From JADGAU01 sp045047105 (GTDB lineage: Bacteria > Pseudomonadota > Gammaproteobacteria > GRL18): a DNA stretch of 15,851 nt. The stretch is taken from contig JASFYQ010000117.1 in assembly GCA_045047105.1 (NCBI GenBank), forward strand, positions 1 to 15,851. Direction: 5' to 3'. How positions within the stretch are numbered: the first letter of the stretch is position 1; every line of letters begins with the position of its first letter. The position numbers and the translations under genes were made by a program. Under the pieces are notes generated by a model. It worked only from the letters and a program-made list of their open reading frames with translations, ran no database searches and was not told where the DNA came from. This document shows positions 7,094 through 15,701 of the stretch, piece by piece.

Positions 7094-8668
7094 TAGCTTG
7101 GTTTGTAAATCCTGTTTATGATCAGCAATGGCTAAGTCATAAAGTTTGACATATTCTTTGGCACTTTGTTGCCAGGTAAATTCTTGCTGCATTGCCGTTT
7201 GCATAAGTTGCTTCCACAACTTATCTTGCTGATATAAATCCAGAGCCTGGTTAATAGCCTGATTCAGCGTTTCACCTGCGGAATAATCAAATTTTATTCC
7301 TGTAGCGGTTTTATTGGCTATATTTTCTTCATTCGCATGATTAACCGTATCAGACAAACCACCGACATTATTAACTATAGGCAAAGTACCATATCGTAGG
7401 CTATATAATTGATTTAGGCCACAGGGCTCAAAATGTGAGGGCATTAAAAAAGCATCACTACCCGCTTCTATCTGATGAGAAAGCTCCTCATCATAGCCCG
7501 TAAATAAAGCAATTTTATCAGGATGTCTATCAGTCCAGTTTTGTAATTGAGCTTCTAACCAATGATCGCCACTACCCAAAATTACTAGCTGAACGGGTTG
7601 AGTCACCATATATGGCAAAGCATTAAGCAATAAATCAATTCCTTTTTGGTCAGTTAATCGAGCGACCAAACCCAGTAAAATAACGGGTTTAGAATTATCA
7701 TCTAATAATTGAGGCAGATTAAAATGCTCCAACAGAGCCAGTTTGTTTTTTTTCTTTAGGTATAAACTTTTAATACTATATCGCTGTTTAATCATCGGAT
7801 CTGTCTTTGGATTCCATTGCTCAGTATCAATACCATTTAAAATACCACTGAGTTTGTCTTTTTTGTGGCGTAAAAGATCATCCAGACCAAAACCGTTTTC
7901 AATTCCCTGTATTTCTTTTGCATAGCTGGGGCTGACAGTATTTATTCTATCAGAAAAAACTAAACCTGCTTTCATAAAAGAAAACTGCCCATGAAATTCA
8001 AGCTCATGTAAACTCCAAAAAGAGGGATCTAAAGATAAATCATTAAAGCACTGTTCAGAAAATAAACCTCTATGCGCCAGATTATGTATAGTGAAAACAG
8101 TTGCTGGTCGTTTATTCATTTTACTTTGACGTTGTTCCAACAAAGCGCAACTTAGAGCAGAAGGCCAATCATTTGCATGCAAAACATCAGGACACCACTG
8201 GATATCCAGTTTGCTAGTAGAAATATCCGCTGCGATTTGACATAACAATTTAAATCGCCAGGCATTATCGTTCCAGTCATTGCCCATTTCATCTTGATAA
8301 GGCGTTCCCGGGCGTTCATATAAATGAGGGTTATCAATCAGATATAACTTGATTTGAGTATCAGGTAGACGCATTTCTAATAAATTGATTTGCACTTTAT
8401 TCCAGGCAAAACGTGCAATAATTTTAGCCTTATATGGCCTGCTTGCAATATGCCCGGCTCGTTTCTCCTTTCTTCTTTCACGCCCACTATCTCCTGCTTT
8501 ACGACGTTCCAGCTTATCCAGAACTTGTTTATAGGCAGGCATAATAATGCGAACATCATGACCTAGTTCAGTTAAGGCGATAGGTAAACTAGAAGAAACA
8601 TCACCCAGGCCACCGGTTTTAATCAGAGGCAGGACTTCGCTGGTGACAAACAAAATTTTATGTGACAT
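7085..8668 (-). CDS. glgA: Glycogen synthase GlgA (ADP-glucose type, GT5)
   Basis: This 527-residue enzyme adds glucose from ADP-glucose to the non-reducing ends of alpha-1,4-glucan in the cytoplasm. Family features are the N-terminal KTGGLGDV loop with Lys17, HANDWPS near 164-170, TIHNLAHRGLF near 193-203, VARLTDQKG with Arg337 and Lys342, and HFEPCGLNQLYSLRYGTLP with Glu414. The usual bacterial length is about 480. The surplus includes a very basic insertion at residues about 54-76 (ERRKAGDSGRERRKEKR), directly after the PAYKQVL segment, in a region that is normally a short surface loop. The other surplus is a short C-terminal extension. The GGTAAAAG before ATG can serve as a ribosome site. 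It lies 33 bp downstream of glgB and the two form an operon. Its 3' end overlaps the convergent small ORF. Confidence 0.97.
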   Translation of the reverse strand: MSHKILFVTSEVLPLIKTGGLGDVSSSLPIALTELGHDVRIIMPAYKQVLDKLERRKAGDSGRERRKEKRAGHIASRPYKAKIIARFAWNKVQINLLEMRLPDTQIKLYLIDNPHLYERPGTPYQDEMGNDWNDNAWRFKLLCQIAADISTSKLDIQWCPDVLHANDWPSALSCALLEQRQSKMNKRPATVFTIHNLAHRGLFSEQCFNDLSLDPSFWSLHELEFHGQFSFMKAGLVFSDRINTVSPSYAKEIQGIENGFGLDDLLRHKKDKLSGILNGIDTEQWNPKTDPMIKQRYSIKSLYLKKKNKLALLEHFNLPQLLDDNSKPVILLGLVARLTDQKGIDLLLNALPYMVTQPVQLVILGSGDHWLEAQLQNWTDRHPDKIALFTGYDEELSHQIEAGSDAFLMPSHFEPCGLNQLYSLRYGTLPIVNNVGGLSDTVNHANEENIANKTATGIKFDYSAGETLNQAINQALDLYQQDKLWKQLMQTAMQQEFTWQQSAKEYVKLYDLAIADHKQDLQTKLSG

Positions 8669-8701
8669 GCTTTTACCAATTTTAAAACGGATTTAATTAA
8701 A

Positions 8702-10894
8702 CTATTTCAATTGTAATATAAGTGCCCCTAAAGGAGGAAGATCTAATACAATCGACTGTTGCATTCCCATCCAGGGAAATGATTCTGCACTAATATGGGT
8801 TCCATTAGAAATATTACTACCCTGATAATAACTAGAATCAGAGTTTAATATCTCCTGATAAACACCTGGTTGTGGTACACCCACCCGATAATGCTTACGG
8901 GGAACAGGAGTAAAATTAAGGATAATAAGTAAGTTTTCTGTGGCTGTTTTTCGCTGATAAGAAATAACCGATTGATCGGAATCATTACATTCAATCCAGT
9001 TAAACCCCTGTTGTTCAAAATCGAAATAATGTAGCGCAGGCATAGTTACATACAATTTATTTAAATCTGCCACCAGAGTCTGTATTCCCTTATGGTATGG
9101 AGACAAAAGCTCATCCCAGCTTAAGCCCTGTTCAACATTCCATTCTGAACGCTGAGCAAATTCGCAGCCCATAAATAATAATTTTTTTCCTGGATAGGTA
9201 AACATTAAAGTATATAACAAACGCAGATTAGCAAATTTTTGCCAATCATCACCCGCCATTTTTTCTAACATAGAATATTTGCCATGTACTACTTCATCAT
9301 GTGAAAAAGGTAATACAAAATTCTCAGTAAAAGCGTATAACATACCAAAAGTCAGCTGGTTATGATGATGTCTACGATGGATAGGATCTTTTTCAAAATA
9401 AGATAAAATATCGTGCATCCAGCCCATATTCCATTTCATAGAAAATCCCAATCCACCATCGCCACCGGGTCGTGTAACCTGAGGCCAGGAAGTGGATTCT
9501 TCTGCAATAACTAAGGTGCCAGGAAAATTTACATGGGTATGATGATTTAGCTCACGAACAAAATCAATAGCTTCTAAATTTTCATTGCCTCCATGCTGAT
9601 TGGGGATCCAGTCCCCTTCTTCACGTGAATAGTCCAGATATAACATTGATGCCACAGCATCAACGCGTAAACCATCCAGATGAAGCTCTTTAATCCAGAA
9701 TAAGGCACTGGAAATAAGAAAGTTTTTAACTTCAAATCGTGAAAAATTAAATATTTTAGTACCCCAGTCTCGGTGCTCACCCTTGCGAGGATCTTCATGC
9801 TCATATAAAGCACTGCCATCATAAAATGCCAGACCAAAATCATCTTTGGGAAAATGCGCTGGTACCCAATCCAGTAATACCCCAATCTGGTGTTGATGGC
9901 AATAATCAATAAAATAACGAAAATCATCTACTGTGCCAAAACGGCTGGTAGGAGCAAAATACCCAGTGGTTTGATAACCCCAGGAGATATCCAGTGGATG
10001 CTCAGTAATGGGCAATAACTCGATATGGGTAAAACCCATGGGTTTTACATATTCAACCAAACGATGAGCAAGCTCACGATAGTTTAAAAATTGATTATTA
10101 TTATCTCGTTGCCATGATCCCAGATGTAACTCATAAATGGACATCGGCTGGTGTAACCAGTCATTGTTTTTACGCTGCTCTATCCAGCTATCATCCTGCC
10201 ATAAATAATTATCTTTGGCACAAACAATAGATGCATTATCAGGGCGTTTTTGAAATAATCGACCATAGGGATCGGTCTTCTTTAATAGTGCATGAGTATC
10301 ACGATTTAGAATTTCGTATTTATAGAGTTCGCCAGCTTGGATATTGGGGATAAATATTTCCCATATACCACTAGAATGTAGCGCACGCATAGGATTACAG
10401 CGACCATCCCAATTATTAAAGTCACCAATTACACTTACTCGTCTGGCATTAGGTGCCCAGGTAGCAAATAATACCCCTTCGATACCATCCACAATAACCG
10501 AGTTTGCTCCCAAAAATTCATAACAATTTTGATGTTTTCCTTCAGCAAACAGGTGTAAATCAAATTCGCTGGTTTGTTGCCCAAAAGAATAAGCATCATA
10601 AATAATGTGTTGATTGCCATATTTATCGGTAATACGTAATAGATAATGTGCAGCAATTTTATTAATTTTTCCTCCCCACTCAAAAATATCAGTACCCGGG
10701 ATACGCAACATTTCTTCTTGCACATCCTCTAGAATAACCTTTTCTGCCCATGGTAAGAAAACCCGGATAAGTTGTTTTTTTGGTTTTTTCCCAACTCCCT
10801 GCTTGCCTAAAACAGCAAACGGATCTCCATGCTTTCCAGCTTGAAGGGATATTAACTTATTACTTAGTTGATGTTTTTTTTCTATGCTAGACAT
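8702..10894 (-). CDS. glgB: 1,4-alpha-glucan branching enzyme GlgB (GH13)
   Basis: This 730-residue enzyme, about the same length as E. coli GlgB, makes alpha-1,6 branches in glycogen by moving short alpha-1,4 chains. An N-terminal beta domain (about 15-120) is followed by a CBM48 domain (about 130-215, with ATWAPNARRVSVIGDFNNWDG). Next come the GH13 barrel (about 250-600) and a C-terminal beta domain. Catalytic residues fit the family: nucleophile Asp412 in DGLRVDAVAS, acid/base Glu465 in IAEEST, and Asp533 in FSHDEVVHGK, each a constant seven residues beyond the E. coli numbering. ELHLGSW, GYQTTGYFAPTSRFG and DWVPAHFP are also typical. It is the first gene of the leftward glgBA operon and is read away from glgC across a shared promoter region. 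Start choice is supported by the GAGAAAAG just before ATG and by the conserved length. Confidence 0.98.
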   Translation of the reverse strand: MSSIEKKHQLSNKLISLQAGKHGDPFAVLGKQGVGKKPKKQLIRVFLPWAEKVILEDVQEEMLRIPGTDIFEWGGKINKIAAHYLLRITDKYGNQHIIYDAYSFGQQTSEFDLHLFAEGKHQNCYEFLGANSVIVDGIEGVLFATWAPNARRVSVIGDFNNWDGRCNPMRALHSSGIWEIFIPNIQAGELYKYEILNRDTHALLKKTDPYGRLFQKRPDNASIVCAKDNYLWQDDSWIEQRKNNDWLHQPMSIYELHLGSWQRDNNNQFLNYRELAHRLVEYVKPMGFTHIELLPITEHPLDISWGYQTTGYFAPTSRFGTVDDFRYFIDYCHQHQIGVLLDWVPAHFPKDDFGLAFYDGSALYEHEDPRKGEHRDWGTKIFNFSRFEVKNFLISSALFWIKELHLDGLRVDAVASMLYLDYSREEGDWIPNQHGGNENLEAIDFVRELNHHTHVNFPGTLVIAEESTSWPQVTRPGGDGGLGFSMKWNMGWMHDILSYFEKDPIHRRHHHNQLTFGMLYAFTENFVLPFSHDEVVHGKYSMLEKMAGDDWQKFANLRLLYTLMFTYPGKKLLFMGCEFAQRSEWNVEQGLSWDELLSPYHKGIQTLVADLNKLYVTMPALHYFDFEQQGFNWIECNDSDQSVISYQRKTATENLLIILNFTPVPRKHYRVGVPQPGVYQEILNSDSSYYQGSNISNGTHISAESFPWMGMQQSIVLDLPPLGALILQLK

Positions 10895-11060
10895 TCACTT
10901 TTCTCAATTAAAGGCTCTTTATTAAACGCTGCTAAATTATACAATAATACACAGCAGAGTATAATAAAATAATCTAATTGAGTGATTAAAGTCATGGTTA
11001 TTTTAGAGCGTATTGTTTACAATTAAAACATGTCTATAATTGAGTAGGTACAATAATATA
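10895..11060. promoter_or_regulatory. Divergent glgBA / glgC control region
   Basis: The region separates two oppositely read glycogen operons, so it must hold promoters both ways. On the minus strand a perfect TATAAT (plus coordinates 10936-10941) would start glgB transcription near 10929, leaving a leader of about 35 nt; no good -35 is seen. On the plus strand a perfect TATAAT lies at 11035-11040, with TTGTTT at 11013-11018 and a 16-bp spacer. The octamer TAATTGAG appears at 10975-10982 and 11037-11044 on the plus strand and at 10903-10910 on the minus strand. Joint control of both operons is an inference. Confidence 0.5.
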
Positions 11061-12320
11061 ATGAATTCATCAAATACTATGAATAAAATAACCCGCAATA
11101 CTCTAGCTCTGATTCTAGCGGGCGGTCAAGGCTCAAGGTTAAAGGAATTAACTCACTGGCGAGCTAAACCAGGAGTTCCCTTTGGTGGAAAATTTCGTAT
11201 TATCGATTTTCCCCTTTCTAACTGCATTAATTCCTCCATAAAAAAAATATCAGTAATTACTCAATATAAAGCGCATTCATTAATTCGCCACATTCAACAA
11301 GGTTGGGGTCATTTTCGTGGTGAATTTGGAGAATATGTTGAGTTATTGCCCGCACAACAAAGATTACAAGAAAGTTGGTATTTAGGAACAGCTGATGCAG
11401 TATATCAGAATCTGGATATTCTTCGCTCTCATGCCCCTGAATATGTATTAATTTTAGCCGGTGATCATGTCTATAAAATGGATTATGGCTTGATGCTCGC
11501 ATCCCATGTTGAAAATAAGGCCGATGTAACCGTTGGTTGTTTTGAAGTTCCTATAGAAGAGGCTAAGAGTTTTGGTGTTATGGATGTTGATAGTAGCCAT
11601 CGTATTATTGAGTTTGCAGAAAAGCCTGAAAACCCTAAACCCGTATTTGGCAAAAAAAATCGCTCTCTGGCTTCCATGGGGATTTACATTTTTAATACCA
11701 GTTTTTTATATGAACAATTAATTAAAGATGCCGATACCCCAGGCTCTACGCGTGATTTTGGCATGGACATAATTCCCTCTCTTATTGAAAAATACCGTGT
11801 TTTTGCTTACCCCTTTAGCAATGACACCACCCAGAAAAAACCTTATTGGCGTGACGTAGGCACACTGGACTCCTATTGGAGTGCAAATCAGGAATTAATT
11901 GGCGTTTCCCCTGAACTAAACTTATACGATTCCGACTGGAGAATTTGGACTCACCAAGAACAATTGCCTCCTGCAAAATTTGTTTTTGATGATGACGAGC
12001 GCCGAGGCATGGCAGTAGATTCAATGGTTTCAGGTGGCTGTATTATTTCTGGTGCTGAAGTTCGACATTCTGTAGTATTTTCCAAGGTACATGTTGAGGA
12101 ATATGCCCTGATTGAAGATTCCGTAATTTTACCCGACGTAAAAGTAGGGAAAAAATGCATTATCAAACGTGCAATTATTGACAAAGGCTGCGCTATCCCC
12201 GATGGTATGGTTATTGGCGTGAACAAAGAACATGATATTGCCCGATTCAGAGTTTCTGAAAAAGGCATAGTTTTAGTGACCCCTGATATGTTACGCCAGG
12301 ATATACATCAATTCAGGTAA
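11061..12320 (+). CDS. glgC: Glucose-1-phosphate adenylyltransferase GlgC (ADP-glucose pyrophosphorylase)
   Basis: This enzyme makes ADP-glucose from ATP and glucose 1-phosphate, the first and usually regulated step of bacterial glycogen synthesis. The nucleotide-binding part shows LALILAGGQGSRL, RAKPGVPFGGKFRIIDFPLSN with Lys36 (likely the activator-site Lys39 of E. coli), LILAGDHVYKMDY with Asp135, FAEKP with Lys188, and WRDVGTLDSYW with Asp265. A C-terminal left-handed beta-helix follows from about residue 300. The open frame extends upstream to a TTG at 11040, but that base is the last of a perfect TATAAT, so the ATG at 11061 (419 residues) is preferred. The ATG at 11079 is a further alternative close to the homologous core. 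An AGG at 11046-11048 precedes 11061 by 12 bases. GH57 and malQ follow on the same strand with gaps of 26 and 40 bp. Confidence 0.96.
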   Translation: MNSSNTMNKITRNTLALILAGGQGSRLKELTHWRAKPGVPFGGKFRIIDFPLSNCINSSIKKISVITQYKAHSLIRHIQQGWGHFRGEFGEYVELLPAQQRLQESWYLGTADAVYQNLDILRSHAPEYVLILAGDHVYKMDYGLMLASHVENKADVTVGCFEVPIEEAKSFGVMDVDSSHRIIEFAEKPENPKPVFGKKNRSLASMGIYIFNTSFLYEQLIKDADTPGSTRDFGMDIIPSLIEKYRVFAYPFSNDTTQKKPYWRDVGTLDSYWSANQELIGVSPELNLYDSDWRIWTHQEQLPPAKFVFDDDERRGMAVDSMVSGGCIISGAEVRHSVVFSKVHVEEYALIEDSVILPDVKVGKKCIIKRAIIDKGCAIPDGMVIGVNKEHDIARFRVSEKGIVLVTPDMLRQDIHQFR

Positions 12321-12346
12321 AAATTTAGCAGTTAAAAAGTTTAATT

Positions 12347-14074
12347 ATGAGAAAGAAAAAATCAACAAAACTAGACATCGTATTGTGTTGGCATATGCAT
12401 CAACCAGAATACCGAGATCGTCTTAATAATGAGTACCAATTACCATGGACATACCTGCATGCGATAAAAGATTATACCGATATGGCAGCTCATATCGAAG
12501 AAAATCCAAAAGCGCGAGCAGTAGTTAATTTTACCCCCACATTATTAGAGCAACTGGATGATTATAGCTCCAGATTAGAGCAATTCCTTGGCTCAAAAAA
12601 TAATAAAGACTGTAGTTGTATTAATGATCCCTTACTAGCAGCTCTTGCCAGTAGCGAGATTCCCAAACAGGCCAAAACTCGATTTAAGTTAATCAGCCAA
12701 TGCCTTAAGGCCAGTAAAGAACGTTTAATTGATCGCTTTTCAGGCTATCAACATTTAGCAGAAATGGCACAGTGGGCAATTAAGAAGCAATCAATGCTAT
12801 GTTACCTGAACGATCAATTTATTTATGATCTACTGGTTTGGTATCATCTGGCCTGGATTGGCGAAACCATTAAGCGTAACAATTCAGAGATTAAAGCATT
12901 AATTGAAAAACAGCGGAACTTTAATCAAAGCGACCGATTAGTTTTATTAGAAATTATCCGTAATTTAATTTCAGGAATTATTCCACGCTATAAAGTTTTA
13001 GCCGAAAAAGGCCAGATAGAATTATCAGTAACACCGTATGCCCACCCGATAATGCCCCTAATGCTAGATTTAAAAAGTACCAGAGATGCCCTGCCAAATG
13101 CGCCACTCCCAGAACATAAGGCTTACCCGGGTGGTGAGGAACGTTTACATTGGCATATTACCCATGGGCTGGAAGTTTTTGAGAAACATTTTGGTTTTAT
13201 TCCTTCTGGTTGCTGGCCTTCCGAAGGTTCGGTCAGCGATCAAAGTCTGGAGTTATTAGCCCAACATAACTTTAACTGGGTTGCCAGCGGCGCTAATGTT
13301 TTGCACAATAGTATTAACCGAGCCAATCTGGACGAACAAATCTATGATCATAAAGGCATTCATCGCGTCTATCGTATTAAAGATATTCCCATCTCTCACT
13401 TTTTCCGTGACGATGGATTAGCCGATATGATTGGCTTCCAATATTCTAAATGGCATGCAGACGATGCAGTAGCAAATTTTATTGAGAATTTAGAAAATAT
13501 TTATCAACAAAGAGAAGATCATAAAAATCGTGTGGTATCTATTATTTTAGATGGTGAAAATGCCTGGGAATATTACCCTGAAAATGGTTACTATTTTTTA
13601 AATGCTCTTTATGCAAAATTAGCAGAACATCCCTATTTAAATCTCACCACTTTTTCTGATGTGCTGGCACATCATCCTGAACCAGTAGAGCTACCAGGTC
13701 TGGTTGCTGGTAGCTGGGTTTATGGAACATTTTCTACCTGGATTGGTGAAAAATCTAAAAACCGTGGCTGGGATATGTTAATTGATGCAAAAATATGCGT
13801 TGATAAAGTTTTAGCACAGCAGAACTTAAAACCTAAAAAAATTGCAAAAATTGAACAGCAATTAGCCATCTGTGAAGGTTCTGACTGGTTCTGGTGGTTT
13901 GGTGATTATAATACCGCAGACTCTGTTTCCAGCTTTGAAAAATTATTTCGCTTAAATTTATCTATTTTATATCAAATGCTAGAACAATCCGAGCCAGAAT
14001 ATTTATCAAAATCATTTACCTTTGGTGGAGGGGCTCCTGCCGCAGGTGGTGCTATGCGAACCGGTAAGGAATAA
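12347..14074 (+). CDS. Glycoside hydrolase family 57 alpha-glucan enzyme
   Basis: This 575-residue protein is a GH57 family member, a group that includes alpha-amylases, amylopullulanases, 4-alpha-glucanotransferases and branching enzymes. The conserved regions are visible in order: WHMHQPEYRD with H16/H18, VVNFTPTLLEQLDDY, TPYAHPIMPLM, GCWPSEGSVS with nucleophile Glu293, ILDGENAWEYY with acid Asp402, and WFWWFGDYN near the C-terminus. There is no signal peptide, so it acts in the cytoplasm. Placement between glgC and malQ suggests that it cuts or transfers alpha-1,4-glucan chains during glycogen turnover, but the exact reaction cannot be read from the sequence. The last residues form a Gly/Ala-rich tail (FGGGAPAAGGAMR). 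The ribosome site is weak, so its translation may depend on glgC. Confidence 0.93.
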   Translation: MRKKKSTKLDIVLCWHMHQPEYRDRLNNEYQLPWTYLHAIKDYTDMAAHIEENPKARAVVNFTPTLLEQLDDYSSRLEQFLGSKNNKDCSCINDPLLAALASSEIPKQAKTRFKLISQCLKASKERLIDRFSGYQHLAEMAQWAIKKQSMLCYLNDQFIYDLLVWYHLAWIGETIKRNNSEIKALIEKQRNFNQSDRLVLLEIIRNLISGIIPRYKVLAEKGQIELSVTPYAHPIMPLMLDLKSTRDALPNAPLPEHKAYPGGEERLHWHITHGLEVFEKHFGFIPSGCWPSEGSVSDQSLELLAQHNFNWVASGANVLHNSINRANLDEQIYDHKGIHRVYRIKDIPISHFFRDDGLADMIGFQYSKWHADDAVANFIENLENIYQQREDHKNRVVSIILDGENAWEYYPENGYYFLNALYAKLAEHPYLNLTTFSDVLAHHPEPVELPGLVAGSWVYGTFSTWIGEKSKNRGWDMLIDAKICVDKVLAQQNLKPKKIAKIEQQLAICEGSDWFWWFGDYNTADSVSSFEKLFRLNLSILYQMLEQSEPEYLSKSFTFGGGAPAAGGAMRTGKE

Positions 14075-14082
14075 AAAATTTA

Positions 14083-14115
14083 ATGAATAAAAATAAAAAT
14101 AAAAATAAAAACTAA
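14083..14115 (+). other. Ten-codon mini-ORF of (TAAAAA)4 overlapping the malQ start
   Basis: ATG at 14083 opens a frame encoding Met-Asn-Lys repeats (MNKNKNKNKN) that ends with TAA at 14113-14115, overlapping the malQ ATG (14115-14117) as TAATG. Four perfect TAAAAA units occupy 14088-14111. AAGGA at 14066-14070, inside the end of the GH57 gene, lies 12 bases before this ATG. malQ itself has no visible ribosome site, so coupled translation from this mini-ORF is possible. It may equally be only an A-rich spacer. Confidence 0.3.
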
Positions 14116-15659
14116 TGTATAAAAATAATACTATTTCGGGCTGTTTTTCACAACAACCATCAAAATCTATAATTGATTTAAAATCACATAAGCGACGAGC
14201 AGGTATTTTATTACACCCAACCTCGCTACCTGCTGATTTTCATCAAGGCGATATTGGCCCTGCAGCCCATCATTTTATTGATTTTTTATCTGATTGTGGC
14301 TTTTCGGTATGGCAAATGCTGCCATTAGGGCCTACTCATGGCAACATGGCATCCCCTTATCAAACCCTGTCTACCCATGCGGGTAGTACCGATCTTATTA
14401 GCCCGATATTAATGTCTGACCGAGGCTGGATTGATATCAAACAGTTTAGTCTGGAGCAAAAACAATCCCAACAGTTTCGCTCGATCTGTATTCATCAGTC
14501 ATATAAAAAGGTGAGCAGTTCAACAACAGACTCTGAGTCTTTGCACAAGGATTATCAATTATTTTTATCTTTTTGTGAACTACACAAAAATTGGTTAGAT
14601 GATTATGCGTTATTTATAGCCATTCGAGAAGAACATCTATTACAGGGCTGGACACAATGGCCAAAGGGATTACGTAATAGAAAAGCTCGGGCACTGAAAG
14701 ATTTTTCAGAAAAATTTGCCGATAAAATAAATTGTATTAAGTTTATTCAATTCACTTTTTTTATGCAATGGCAACAATTACGCGATTATGCCCATTCTAA
14801 ATCCATTGCATTGTTTGGCGATTTACCTATATTTGTAGCCCATGATAGTGCCGATGTATGGGCTAATAGAGAAAGTTTTCATTTAGATGAAGAAGGCAAT
14901 CCCAGTGTAGTAGCAGGGGTTCCTCCTGATTATTTTTCAGAAACGGGGCAGCTCTGGGGCAACCCATTGTATAACTGGCAGCATATGCAATCGAATAACT
15001 TTAGCTGGTGGAAAGATCGCATCCAGTCACAACGTTATTTGTATGATTTAATCCGTATTGATCACTTTCGTGGTTTACAGGCTTATTGGGAAATTCCTGC
15101 TGACTCGGAAACGGCCATTAATGGACATTGGGTAGAAGCCCCGGGAAATATGCTATTAGCAGAATTATTTAATACCTTTGATCAGCTGAATTTAATTGCT
15201 GAAGATTTAGGGGTTATTACCGACGAAGTTGAAGAGTTACGAGATAAATATCATCTACCCGGCATGAAAATACTGCAATTTGCCTTTAGTTATGATGCCA
15301 AAAACCCCTATCTTCCCCACAACCATTGTGAGTGTGGAGTGGTATACACGGGAACCCATGATAACGATACCAGTCTGGCATGGGCAAATAGCCTTAATGA
15401 AAATGATATCCGTTATATCCATAGCTATTTTAATTCTACCCTGCCAGTACACGAATTATTAAAATATGCAGCTCTTGCCTCAGTTACCAAGCTTGCTATT
15501 TTACCTATGCAGGATTTTTTAAATCTGGGTGATGGCAATCGCATGAATACCCCGGGAACGATTGAAAATAACTGGCAATGGGGCTTTAAGTGGGAGCAGC
15601 TTGATGAAAGTACCACAGAGGCTATGAAGCATCTATTAGCATTATATGGCAGAAATTAA
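14115..15659 (+). CDS. malQ: 4-alpha-glucanotransferase MalQ (amylomaltase, GH77)
   Basis: This 514-residue protein matches the short form of amylomaltase (about 500 residues, as in Thermus) rather than the roughly 690-residue E. coli form. It moves alpha-1,4-glucan segments between malto-oligosaccharides and releases glucose. Motifs: RRAGILLHPTSLP near the N-terminus, WQMLPLGPTHGNMASPYQT, FGDLPIFVAHDSADVWANRE, GVPPDYFSETGQLWGNPLY, nucleophile Asp316 in RIDHFRG, acid/base Glu363 in IAEDLG, and THDNDT with Asp416. All catalytic residues are present. The first 27 residues are a poorly conserved lead-in before the usual start of homology, and no later Met precedes that point, so 14115 is the only ATG choice. 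It is the last gene of the glgC-GH57-malQ run and would recycle oligosaccharides released from glycogen. Confidence 0.97.
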   Translation: MYKNNTISGCFSQQPSKSIIDLKSHKRRAGILLHPTSLPADFHQGDIGPAAHHFIDFLSDCGFSVWQMLPLGPTHGNMASPYQTLSTHAGSTDLISPILMSDRGWIDIKQFSLEQKQSQQFRSICIHQSYKKVSSSTTDSESLHKDYQLFLSFCELHKNWLDDYALFIAIREEHLLQGWTQWPKGLRNRKARALKDFSEKFADKINCIKFIQFTFFMQWQQLRDYAHSKSIALFGDLPIFVAHDSADVWANRESFHLDEEGNPSVVAGVPPDYFSETGQLWGNPLYNWQHMQSNNFSWWKDRIQSQRYLYDLIRIDHFRGLQAYWEIPADSETAINGHWVEAPGNMLLAELFNTFDQLNLIAEDLGVITDEVEELRDKYHLPGMKILQFAFSYDAKNPYLPHNHCECGVVYTGTHDNDTSLAWANSLNENDIRYIHSYFNSTLPVHELLKYAALASVTKLAILPMQDFLNLGDGNRMNTPGTIENNWQWGFKWEQLDESTTEAMKHLLALYGRN

Positions 15660-15671
15660 TTTTATTATTAC

Positions 15672-15691
15672 TGATTAACTCAACTTAATCA
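15672..15691 (+). terminator. Weak hairpin after malQ
   Basis: TGATTAA at 15672-15678 pairs with TTAATCA at 15685-15691 around a six-base loop, 12 bases after the malQ stop. The stem is almost all A-T and is followed only by a loosely T-containing stretch, so it is a poor terminator. I list it because the end of a three-gene operon is expected here and nothing better is visible. Confidence 0.25.
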
Positions 15692-15701
15692 TTGGATTTA
15701 A

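Noticed and set aside
9574..9927. 117-codon minus-strand frame inside glgB
   Set aside because: It is a different frame of the same strand as the catalytic domain of GlgB, whose motifs are intact; no independent start signal or homology is evident.
11040..11060. Upstream extension of glgC from TTG at 11040
   Set aside because: The codon overlaps a perfect TATAAT box, and the seven extra residues (SRYNNI region) do not resemble GlgC N-termini.
11951..12268. 105-codon minus-strand frame opposite glgC
   Set aside because: It is antisense to the well-conserved C-terminal domain of GlgC and shows no recognisable protein features.
14083..14117. CRISPR or satellite-type array
   Set aside because: The repeats are six-base units in direct tandem with no spacers; it is a simple sequence tract.
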